Source of the DNA: Planctomycetota bacterium
GTDB taxonomy: Bacteria; Planctomycetota; Planctomycetia; Gemmatales; Gemmataceae
Direction of reading: 5' to 3'
Assembly: GCA_018970845.1 (NCBI GenBank)
Contig: JAGWVO010000151.1
Span: 1 to 8,279, forward strand
Length of the DNA: 8,279 nt
Of this stretch, positions 1-5,498 are shown in pieces. Each line of letters begins with the position of its first letter. The stretch's first letter is position 1. Both the position numbers and the translations under genes were made by a program. Under the pieces are notes generated by a model that saw only the letters and a program-made list of their open reading frames with translations, did not search any database and was not told the origin of the DNA.

Positions 1-333
1 ATCGATTGGAGCCGCGGTCCCGTTCATCCTGTCAAGCCGGCAAACCATGGGGACAATGACAGGTCGACCACGATCGAGCCGATGGTTGATTGTTCCTATT
101 TTCAGCTCCATCATGTGGCTGGAAATTCGTCCGTCGACCTGCAGGTGGCGGAAAGGCTGGGCGCCGTCTTCGCCGTGTCGGGCCGGGGAACGCTCAGGGG
201 CCGGACACGCGGGGAAATCCTCGCCGCGGGCCACACCGCCATTCTTCCGAGGAACGCCGGTCCCTGGACCTGGGAACCCGAGGGACCGTCATCCCTTGTT
301 CTCGCGGTTGATCCCGGACGGCAGGGAACCTGA
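1..333 (+). CDS. manA: Mannose-6-phosphate isomerase, class I (ManA), C-terminal fragment; 5' end outside window
   Basis: The first reading frame is open from the left edge and ends at TGA 331-333, giving 110 residues of a C-terminus. It begins IDWSRGPVHPV, which resembles the linker after the catalytic region of class I phosphomannose isomerases. A cupin-like beta domain follows: a CSYFQLHHV strand, then GAVFAVSGRGTLRG, GEILAAGHTAILPRNAGPWTW and a closing SLVLAV strand, matching the usual tail of these enzymes. The family is a zinc enzyme of the cytosol that interconverts mannose 6-phosphate and fructose 6-phosphate, feeding GDP-mannose synthesis. The zinc ligands lie upstream and cannot be checked. 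A methionine at base 82 could be taken as a start, but the frame is open upstream and the homology-like sequence begins before it, so I read this as a truncated gene. The epimerase gene starts 4 nt after the stop. An alternative is the cupin tail of a mannose-1-phosphate guanylyltransferase fusion. Family recognition is by eye. Confidence 0.68.
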   Translation: MDWSRGPVHPVKPANHGDNDRSTTIEPMVDCSYFQLHHVAGNSSVDLQVAERLGAVFAVSGRGTLRGRTRGEILAAGHTAILPRNAGPWTWEPEGPSSLVLAVDPGRQGT

Positions 334-337
334 ATCC

Positions 338-814
338 ATGGCCTTCACACCGGGGATCATCTCCAACCTGTTCTGGAAACCGCTGAAAACCCACGGCGAT
401 TCCAGGGGATGGCTCGCCGAGATGTTCCGGGCCGATGAACTTCCGGCCGGCTATTCGCCCCTCATGGGTTATGTTTCGCAAACCGCGACCGGTGTCGCGC
501 GTGGGCCGCACGAGCACGCCGGCCAGTCGGACTGCTTCTGCTTCATCGGCCCATCGGATTTCGAACTTGTCCTATGGGATTCCCGGCCAGGATCCCCCAC
601 CTTCGGGGTGATCCAGCGCGAGGTTGTCGGCGCCTCAAGGCCGATGCTGGTCATCGTGCCACCCAGGGTTATCCACGGATACAAGAACATCGGTAGCGTC
701 GATGGGATCGTTTACAACTTTCCGGACACCCTTTACAAGGGTGCCGGCCGGAAGGATCCCGTCGATGAGATCCGCCATGAGTTGGATCCCAATTCCATTT
801 ACAAGATGGACTAG
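338..814 (+). CDS. dTDP-4-dehydrorhamnose 3,5-epimerase-like (RmlC family) protein
   Basis: This 158-residue protein has the layout of the RmlC cupin family, which epimerises C3 and C5 of dTDP-4-keto-6-deoxyglucose on the way to dTDP-rhamnose. Visible landmarks are DSRGWLAEMFR (residues 21-31), ARGPHEH (54-60, with H58 where RmlC has its catalytic histidine in RGLH), DSRPGSPTFG (81-90), the strand-turn VPPRVIHGYKNIG (107-119) matching P-x-G-x-A-H-G, and Y126 in GIVYNFPD near the position of the catalytic tyrosine. It is shorter than typical RmlC (about 180 residues) and lacks the usual Q-x-K-L-V strand, so its substrate may be a different nucleotide sugar. The frame is open upstream to base 47, but that part reads as shadow of manA. 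The ATG at 338 fits the family N-terminus and is preceded by CAGGGAACC. The 4-nt gap to manA implies co-transcription. A stretch of the C-terminus ends convergently, 7 nt from prmC. Confidence 0.82.
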   Translation: MAFTPGIISNLFWKPLKTHGDSRGWLAEMFRADELPAGYSPLMGYVSQTATGVARGPHEHAGQSDCFCFIGPSDFELVLWDSRPGSPTFGVIQREVVGASRPMLVIVPPRVIHGYKNIGSVDGIVYNFPDTLYKGAGRKDPVDEIRHELDPNSIYKMD

Positions 815-821
815 GCTGGAA

Positions 822-1688
822 TCAGGGACGGGAGGCGCTCACGACGCGCCAGTGCCCGCCGCCGTCGCGAATGGCCGGTTTCACCCGCCAGCCCCGGTCC
901 GACAGCCAGCGGGACACCGCCTCCCCCTGGCCGGCCCCGACTTCCAAGATCAGGTGCCCTCCCGGCGGCAGGACCGCCTCAGACTGCTCCGCCAAGGCCC
1001 GCACCAGGCTCAGGCCATCCGGCCCGCCATCCAGGGCGATGCGGGGTTCGCGCCTCACCTCGGGAGACAGTAGGTCGATCTCCCCGCCGGGAATGTAGGG
1101 CAGGTTGGCGGTGATGGCATGGGGCGTGATTCCCCCCGGCAGCAACTCAAGCAGCGAACCCTTGACCCATTCGACCCGCCCGCACATTCCAAGCGAACGC
1201 GCGTTGTCATCGGCGACTTCAATGGCCGCGCCCGAAAGGTCGATGCCGATTCCCCTGGCCGAGGGAATCTGGCTCAGCACCGAAAGGAGAATCGCTCCCG
1301 ACCCGGTGCCCACATCAACCACCAACGGCAAGGCATGGCCTCGCAGGCAAGCCCTCGCCTCGTCAACCACCAATTCCGTCTCATGCCTCGGAACGAGCAC
1401 GCGCGAGTCAACCTTGAACTCCAAGGCGTAAAATTCCCGCTTGCCAATGATGTACGCGACAGGTTCGTGCTCGAGCCTCCTCCGAACCATGTCGCGAAAG
1501 CGCGACCTCTCGTCGTCCGTGGCGTTCCTGCCGTGCTGGGCGTAGAGGTCGATGCGCCGGCCGCCAATGGCCTTGGCAAGCATCATCTCGGCTTCAAGCC
1601 GGGCCTCGGAAACACCCGATTCGGCCAGCCTGCGGGAAGTCCATTCCAGGAGGCGGCCGATCGTCCATTCGGACGGATCGGAACTCAT
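822..1688 (-). CDS. prmC: Peptide chain release factor N5-glutamine methyltransferase (PrmC/HemK)
   Basis: The 288-residue product is full length for PrmC, which uses S-adenosylmethionine to methylate the glutamine of the GGQ motif in release factors and so speeds peptide release. The N-terminal helical domain (about 1-75) is followed by the linker YIIGKREFYALEF (79-91) and VLVPRHETELVV (97-108), where most members have PRPETE. The SAM-binding motif is VDVGTGSGAI (124-133), with the acidic end of the next strand at GIGIDLS. The catalytic motif reads NLPY (195-198) instead of the usual NPPY, keeping the asparagine that holds the target glutamine. REPRIALDGGPDGL (213-225) is the typical late family motif. 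The start ATG overlaps the prfA stop by 4 nt (ATGA), so translation is probably coupled; CGGTGA inside prfA may serve as ribosome binding site. Its substrate is encoded by the adjacent prfA, as in many bacteria. Confidence 0.95.
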   Translation of the reverse strand: MSSDPSEWTIGRLLEWTSRRLAESGVSEARLEAEMMLAKAIGGRRIDLYAQHGRNATDDERSRFRDMVRRRLEHEPVAYIIGKREFYALEFKVDSRVLVPRHETELVVDEARACLRGHALPLVVDVGTGSGAILLSVLSQIPSARGIGIDLSGAAIEVADDNARSLGMCGRVEWVKGSLLELLPGGITPHAITANLPYIPGGEIDLLSPEVRREPRIALDGGPDGLSLVRALAEQSEAVLPPGGHLILEVGAGQGEAVSRWLSDRGWRVKPAIRDGGGHWRVVSASRP

Positions 1689-2761
1689 GACGATTCACCG
1701 GCGGAAAGGCGCGAGAGCCTTTCCTTGCGGTCATGCTCCGCCAGTTGCGAGAACAGTTCGGACAATTGGCCTTCCATGACGAGATCGAGGGTGTGGAGCG
1801 TGAGCCCGATGCGGTGGTCGGTGATCCGATTCTGTGGAAAGTTGTAGGTGCGGATCCGCTCGTTGCGGTCACCAGAACCGATCTGGGACCGGCGCATCTG
1901 GGATCGCTCCTGGTGCAATTTTTCCTGCTGGAGTTCAAACAGTCGGGTCTTGAGGATGCGCATGGCGCGGTCGTAATTCTTGTGCTGGCTGCGCTCGTCC
2001 TGGCATTTCACCTCGAGGCCCGTCGGTATGTGGCGGATCCGAACCGCCGATTCCGTCTTGTTCACATGCTGGCCGCCGGCGCCACCGGCGCGCATCCGCT
2101 CCCATTCGATATCCTCGTCCCTGATCTCCACCTGGACATCGTCGGGTTCGGGCAGCACGGCGACGGTGGCGGCGGAGGTGTGGATCCTGCCCTGGGCCTC
2201 GGTGGCGGGAACCCGCTGCACGCGATGGCCTCCGCTCTCGTGGCGCATCGCCTCCCAGGCTCCCTCACCCTTGAGGCCGAACACGACTTCCTTGAAGCCG
2301 CCCTGGTCGCCCGGCTGGAACGAGACTTCCTCAACTTGCCAGCGTCGGTCGCGGGCGAACATCGTGTACATGCGGAATAGGTCACCGGCGAAAAGGGCCG
2401 CTTCCGCGCCACCGGTTCCGGCGCGGATTTCAACGATGCAGCTGGCGAAATCATCATCGCCGGCGATCAACACATCCTCGAGGGATCTCCTGAGCGCCGA
2501 CTCCTCCGACTCCAGCGAAGCCACCTCCTCGACGGCTAGGGCGGCCATCTCGGCATCATCGCCCGACGCCAAGGCCCGGGCTTCCGACAGGCCCGAGGAA
2601 ACCTTGAGATATCGGCGATAAGGCTCAAGCTTTTTCGTGAGAAGGCCGTGCTCGCGGAACAGCGTCGACTGCCTGGCCCTGTCGCCCGCAACGGCGGGGT
2701 CTTGCAGCAGGGACTCGACCTCCCTGAGACGGTTTTCCATGATTTCGAAGGCTTCGATCAT
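1685..2761 (-). CDS. prfA: Peptide chain release factor 1 (RF1)
   Basis: This 358-residue protein is a complete class I release factor that reads UAA and UAG stop codons and triggers hydrolysis of peptidyl-tRNA. The N-terminal coiled region (1-100) precedes the central domain: EIRAGTGGAEAALFAGDLFRMY (111-132) and HRVQRVPATEAQGRIHTS (179-196). The tripeptide PAT (185-187) is the RF1 anticodon-like motif and excludes RF2, which has SPF. The GGQ motif lies in AGGAGGQHVN (225-234), with Q231 the methylation target of PrmC, encoded next door. CQDERSQHKN (253-262) and GSGDRNERIRTYNFPQNRITDHR (295-317) are standard. Length matches the family (355-363). I keep the first ATG at 2761, although no strong Shine-Dalgarno sequence precedes it; the ATG at residue 8 (MENRLREV) is an alternative. 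A terminator hairpin ends 30 nt upstream, leaving no room for a promoter of its own, so expression probably depends on read-through from rpmE. Confidence 0.97.
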   Translation of the reverse strand: MIEAFEIMENRLREVESLLQDPAVAGDRARQSTLFREHGLLTKKLEPYRRYLKVSSGLSEARALASGDDAEMAALAVEEVASLESEESALRRSLEDVLIAGDDDFASCIVEIRAGTGGAEAALFAGDLFRMYTMFARDRRWQVEEVSFQPGDQGGFKEVVFGLKGEGAWEAMRHESGGHRVQRVPATEAQGRIHTSAATVAVLPEPDDVQVEIRDEDIEWERMRAGGAGGQHVNKTESAVRIRHIPTGLEVKCQDERSQHKNYDRAMRILKTRLFELQQEKLHQERSQMRRSQIGSGDRNERIRTYNFPQNRITDHRIGLTLHTLDLVMEGQLSELFSQLAEHDRKERLSRLSAGESS

Positions 2762-2790
2762 GGTTTCTGCCCGCGGCGATTCCGACCATC

Positions 2791-2830
2791 AAAACAAACC
2801 GCCCGCCCGGGAAAAAACCCGGGCGGGCGG
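2791..2830 (-). terminator. Intrinsic terminator downstream of rpmE (and upstream of prfA)
   Basis: A perfect 13-bp inverted repeat (2799-2811 CCGCCCGCCCGGG, 2818-2830 CCCGGGCGGGCGG) encloses a 6-nt loop. Read on the minus strand, it is followed by TTTGTTTT (complement of 2798-2791), the U-tract of a Rho-independent terminator. On the plus strand nothing T-rich follows, so it acts in the rpmE direction. It starts 16 nt after the rpmE stop codon and leaves about 30 nt to the prfA ATG. This suggests strong but perhaps incomplete termination that sets a high L31 to low RF1 ratio. The loop is all T on the minus strand. Confidence 0.88.
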
Positions 2831-2846
2831 CCGTGATTTGTAATCC

Positions 2847-3077
2847 CTACTTCGCGCCTTCGGCCTTCTTCTTGCCGGAGAAGGCGGCGTACTTCTTCTG
2901 GAAGCGCTCGACCCGGCCGGTGGTATCGACGAATTTCATCTTTCCAGTGAAGAAGGGGTGGCAGGCCGAGCAGATTTCAACCGTGATCGCCTTCTTGGTG
3001 CTGCGGGTGGTGAATTTGTTGCCGCAACCGCAGGTCACGGTGGCTTCCGTGTATTCGGGATGGATGTTCTTCTTCAT
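2847..3077 (-). CDS. rpmE: 50S ribosomal protein L31 (type A, zinc-binding, C+ form)
   Basis: The 76-residue protein begins MKKNIHPEYTEATVTCGCGN, nearly identical in layout to E. coli L31, which bridges the large and small ribosomal subunits. The four zinc ligands of the C+ form are present: C16 and C18 in CGCG, and C36 and C39 in CSACHPF. The family signature HPFFTGK (40-46), then TTGRVERFQKKY, follows. The C-terminus ends in a short lysine- and alanine-rich tail (SGKKKAEGAK). The frame is open upstream to 3206, but the ATG at 3077 is chosen because the family starts there and the Shine-Dalgarno sequence GGAGG lies 6 nt upstream. A promoter candidate places the transcript start about 21 nt before the ATG. 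The gene heads the rpmE-prfA-prmC block and is followed by a strong terminator. Presence of the cysteines implies zinc-replete expression; a cysteine-free paralogue might exist elsewhere. Confidence 0.97.
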   Translation of the reverse strand: MKKNIHPEYTEATVTCGCGNKFTTRSTKKAITVEICSACHPFFTGKMKFVDTTGRVERFQKKYAAFSGKKKAEGAK

Positions 3078-3081
3078 GACG

Positions 3082-3086
3082 CCCTC
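3082..3086 (-). promoter_or_regulatory. Shine-Dalgarno sequence of rpmE
   Basis: The complement reads GGAGG ending a few bases before the rpmE ATG (leader GTGGAGGGCGTC then ATG). This good match decides the start of rpmE at 3077 over the longer open frame that extends upstream to 3206. Confidence 0.75.
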
Positions 3087-3104
3087 CACATTCGGCAAAA
3101 CAAG

Positions 3105-3133
3105 ATCATATCGGCGGTATCGCGGGTTCACAA
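3105..3133 (-). promoter_or_regulatory. Sigma-70-type promoter candidate for rpmE
   Basis: On the minus strand, TTGTGA (complement of 3133-3128, 4 of 6 matches to TTGACA) is followed after exactly 17 nt by TATGAT (complement of 3110-3105, 5 of 6 matches to TATAAT). The predicted start near 3098 gives a short leader of about 21 nt that contains GGAGG, which suits a ribosomal protein gene. It was found by eye and is not experimentally supported. Confidence 0.5.
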
Positions 3134-3165
3134 GTCTGGCGAAAACGATCGACCTGTCGGGTTTT

Positions 3166-3217
3166 CCGGTCATGGAAACCGCCGCCTTGCGCGAACGCCG
3201 GCACATTCCATGATTTG
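3166..3217. repeat. Inverted repeat in the rpmE-thyX divergent intergenic region
   Basis: TCATGGAA (3170-3177) and TTCCATGA (3206-3213) form a perfect 8-bp inverted repeat with a 28-nt spacer. In a plus-strand RNA the stem could grow outward by two G-U and two C-G pairs (3166-3169 with 3214-3217). Inside the spacer, GCCG (3181-3184) and CGGC (3199-3202) could also pair. The repeat lies between the two divergent promoter candidates and almost touches the plus-strand -35 box. It may be a regulator-binding dyad, or chance. Confidence 0.35.
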
Positions 3218-3220
3218 GCG

Positions 3221-3248
3221 TTGACTTGACAGGCCCCGCACCTAAGAC
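3221..3248 (+). promoter_or_regulatory. Weak promoter candidate for thyX-rho
   Basis: TTGACT (3221-3226, 5 of 6 to the -35 consensus) is followed after 16 nt by TAAGAC (3243-3248, only 3 of 6 to the -10 consensus). An overlapping TTGACA at 3226-3231 is a perfect -35 but has no acceptable -10 at 16-18 nt. If used, transcription would begin near 3255 and give a leader of about 85 nt that includes the hairpin at 3304-3325. The -35 part is convincing, the -10 is not. Confidence 0.3.
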
Positions 3249-3303
3249 TGGTGGTACAAAAGTTATCCGGGAATTCCTCCCAATCGCTGGGTCGAACCCT
3301 TCA

Positions 3304-3325
3304 GCCGCCAGTTTCGGCGGTTTTT
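3304..3325 (+). terminator. Small hairpin plus T5 in the thyX leader (possible attenuator)
   Basis: GCCGCC (3304-3309) can pair with GGCGGT (3316-3321, last pair G-U) around the loop AGTTTC, and is followed by TTTTT at 3321-3325. This is the shape of a short intrinsic terminator on the plus strand, only 15 nt before the thyX ATG. The thyX Shine-Dalgarno candidate AGGAAAG begins right after it (3328). It could attenuate thyX-rho transcription or end a short upstream transcript. The stem is short, so termination strength is doubtful. Confidence 0.4.
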
Positions 3326-3340
3326 CCAGGAAAGTCTTGA

Positions 3341-4132
3341 ATGGATTCGGTTGATCCGATGAGGATCCTCCGGGACCCCGAGGTGTACCTCGTTGGTCGC
3401 CAGGAAAGCCATGAGGCGGAAGTCGAGCGTTTCCTTGCCGACCATGGGGTCGCCTGGCAAACCGACACCGATGTCGCCGCCGAGTCGCTCGTCGAGGTCG
3501 CGGGCCGTGTCTGCTACATGAGCTTCGCCAGGCCCAGGCCCGGAGGAAACCACGCCTACATCAAGCACATCCTCGAGGTGGGCCATGGCTCTGTTCTTGA
3601 ACATGCCGTGTGGAATTTTCTCATCACGGGGGTAAGCCGGTCGTTCACCCACGAATTGGTGCGACATCGCGCCGGCATGGGATATTCCCAACTGAGCCAG
3701 CGGTATGTCGACGAGTCGGTCGCGGAGTATGTCGAACCCGACTGCATCGCGCAAGACCCCGAATGCCACGCGATCTGGCAGAGAACCATCGAGGCCGCCC
3801 ATGCCGGTTATCAGGAATTGGTTTCGCGGCTATCGGAGCGGTTTTCCGACGAAACTGACAAGACCCTCCGCCGCAAGAAGGCCCGGCAGGCCGCCAGGAG
3901 CGTTCTGCCCAACGCCACCGAAACCAAGATCTTCGTGACGGCCAACGCGCGCGCCCTGAGGCACTTCATCGAGATGCGCGGCAGCAGGCATGCCGAGGAT
4001 GAGATCCGCAAGGTCGCCGTCGCCATGCTCAGAATTCTCCAGAGGGAATCGCCCAACCTGTTTGGCGACTATGTCCTTGATCCCCTGCCCGACGGAACTT
4101 TCGAAGTCAGTACCCCTTTCCGCAAGGTGTGA
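3341..4132 (+). CDS. thyX: Flavin-dependent thymidylate synthase (ThyX)
   Basis: The 263-residue protein makes dTMP from dUMP with methylenetetrahydrofolate and FAD/NADPH, as a homotetramer in the cytosol. The family signature is clear: GHGSVLEHAVWNFLITGVSR (81-100), then HELVRHR (104-110) and SQLSQRY (116-122). The usual motif is RHR-X7-S; here RHR is followed by AGMGYSQL (eight residues) before S119, one residue longer. A second conserved block, LPNATETKIFVTANARALRHFIEMRGSRHAEDEIR (189-223), holds the dUMP- and FAD-binding arginines R204 and R213 of the R-x-L-x-x-F-x-x-x-R pattern. The start at 3341 is preceded by AGGAAAG at a workable distance; the ATG at residue 7 has no ribosome binding site. 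Length is within the range of longer ThyX forms. rho begins 10 nt after the stop on the same strand, so the two are probably one operon. No thyA is visible here, which suits an organism relying on ThyX. Confidence 0.95.
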   Translation: MDSVDPMRILRDPEVYLVGRQESHEAEVERFLADHGVAWQTDTDVAAESLVEVAGRVCYMSFARPRPGGNHAYIKHILEVGHGSVLEHAVWNFLITGVSRSFTHELVRHRAGMGYSQLSQRYVDESVAEYVEPDCIAQDPECHAIWQRTIEAAHAGYQELVSRLSERFSDETDKTLRRKKARQAARSVLPNATETKIFVTANARALRHFIEMRGSRHAEDEIRKVAVAMLRILQRESPNLFGDYVLDPLPDGTFEVSTPFRKV

Positions 4133-4142
4133 ACCAGAAACC

Positions 4143-5492
4143 ATGGCATCGTTCAATCGTCCCGATCCGCGCCGCAACAACCAGGGCGGACGCCGCCCCT
4201 CGCGTCCAGGTCGCCCGCACGGGGCCCAAGGCCTGAAGCCCAGGGGGCCGTTCCGCAAGCCCTCGCCGCTTCCCGTCGAGGGAAATCCCTATCCGGAGGA
4301 ACTCCTCCCCGGAGCGCCCTTGCCCGAGGAAACCGCCTTGCCAGGTGAAACCGCGGGATACCGCACCCCGGCCCAGCCGGCGATGGAGGCCGAGGGAGTT
4401 CTCGAGCTTTCCAACAAGGGTCATGGGTTCCTTCGCTCCGCCAAGCGGGACTTTCTGCCCCAGCCGGGTGACCCGTTCATCCCGGTCGGAACCATCCAAA
4501 GGCTCGGGCTCCGCGAGGGGCTTCAGCTTTCGTGCCAAATTGTTCCCGGCAACAGGGGCCAGGGTCCGCGCGTGCTGAGGATCGAATCGATCGAGGGGCG
4601 CCCGCCGGCGGAATACAAGCACCGCGACTTCGACTTGCTCACCGCCGTTGACCCGACCCAACAGATTCGCCTTGAAACCGGGGCCGAACCTCTCACGACC
4701 CGGGTCATGGACCTGCTCACTCCCATCGGCAAGGGACAGCGCGGCCTGATCGTCGCTCCTCCCCGCACCGGCAAGACCATCCTGCTGCAGCACATTGCCA
4801 AGGCCGTCAGCGAAAACCATCCCGAGATGCACCTCATGGTGCTTCTTGTCGACGAAAGGCCCGAGGAAGTCACGGAGATCCGTCGCACGGTGAGGGGCGA
4901 GGTGATCGCCTCGAGCAGCGACCACGACGCGGCCAACCATGTCAGGGTTGCCGAACTGGTGGTCGAGCGCGCCAAGCGCCTGGCCGAGCAGGGCAAGCAG
5001 GTCTTCCTGCTGCTCGACAGCCTCACCCGCCTGGCGCGGGCCTACAACAAGAATGTCGGCAACAGCGGCAGGACCATGTCGGGAGGCGTGGATGTCCGAG
5101 CCCTCGAGGTGCCCAAGCGCCTTTTCGGTTGCGCCAGGGCCTTCGAGGAAGGCGGCAGCGTCACCGTCATCGGCACCGCCCTCATCGACACCGGCTCACG
5201 CATGGACGAGGTGATCTTCCAGGAACTCAAGGGCACGGGAAACATGGAGCTTGTCCTTGACCGCAAGCTCGCCGACCGCCGAATCTTCCCGGCCATGGAC
5301 ATCAGCCAGTCGGGCACCCGCAAGGAGGAACGCCTCATACCGGCCGAAGACCTTCGCCGCATCCATGCCATGCGCCGCCTGCTCGTGGACATGAACCCCG
5401 TCGAAGGGATGCAGAAGCTGCTTTCGAGGCTTGCGCCCTGCAAGACGAACGCCGAGTTCCTCGAAATGATCAAGCTGCCGCCGGCCAAGTGA
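4143..5492 (+). CDS. rho: Transcription termination factor Rho
   Basis: The 449-residue protein is a hexameric RNA-dependent ATPase that unwinds RNA and ends transcription. Residues 1-80 are low-complexity: first basic and rich in R, G and P (RRNNQGGRRPSRPGRP), then acidic and proline-rich. The usual N-terminal helical Rho_N subdomain is not recognisable. The primary RNA-binding fold starts at GVLELSNKGHGFLRSA (85-100); H94 occupies the place of the second-row aromatic of E. coli DGFGF. The P-loop is APPRTGKT (205-212; E. coli APPKAGKT), the catalytic glutamate is E238 in VDERPEE, and Walker B is VFLLLDSLTRLARAYN (287-302, D292). The Q-loop region is SGRTMSGGVDVRAL (308-321), and the C-terminal part TALIDTGSRMDEVIFQELKG is standard. 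The ATG at 4143 is chosen because upstream frame is thyX shadow. It lies 10 nt after thyX and ends 6 nt from the convergent barrel gene. Identity is certain; the N-terminal boundary is less so. Confidence 0.97.
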   Translation: MASFNRPDPRRNNQGGRRPSRPGRPHGAQGLKPRGPFRKPSPLPVEGNPYPEELLPGAPLPEETALPGETAGYRTPAQPAMEAEGVLELSNKGHGFLRSAKRDFLPQPGDPFIPVGTIQRLGLREGLQLSCQIVPGNRGQGPRVLRIESIEGRPPAEYKHRDFDLLTAVDPTQQIRLETGAEPLTTRVMDLLTPIGKGQRGLIVAPPRTGKTILLQHIAKAVSENHPEMHLMVLLVDERPEEVTEIRRTVRGEVIASSSDHDAANHVRVAELVVERAKRLAEQGKQVFLLLDSLTRLARAYNKNVGNSGRTMSGGVDVRALEVPKRLFGCARAFEEGGSVTVIGTALIDTGSRMDEVIFQELKGTGNMELVLDRKLADRRIFPAMDISQSGTRKEERLIPAEDLRRIHAMRRLLVDMNPVEGMQKLLSRLAPCKTNAEFLEMIKLPPAK

Positions 5493-5498
5493 GTTCCG

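Noticed and set aside
47..337. In-frame upstream extension of the epimerase to base 47
   Set aside because: It overlaps the manA reading frame and its translation is Arg/Pro/Ser-rich without family match; the ATG at 338 matches the RmlC N-terminus.
1119..2380. Plus-strand frames of 242 and 215 codons opposite prmC and prfA
   Set aside because: Both overlap genes with full family motifs on the minus strand; their translations show no domain.
3232..3310. tRNA-like segment: GGGTCGAACCC resembling a T-arm, ending in GCCA
   Set aside because: The T-loop is one base short of TTCRANY, no matching acceptor stem is found about 70 nt upstream, and no anticodon stem can be drawn.
4107..4940. A 277-codon minus-strand frame opposite rho
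   Set aside because: It lies wholly across thyX/rho coding sequence that is certain, and its protein shows no recognisable motif.
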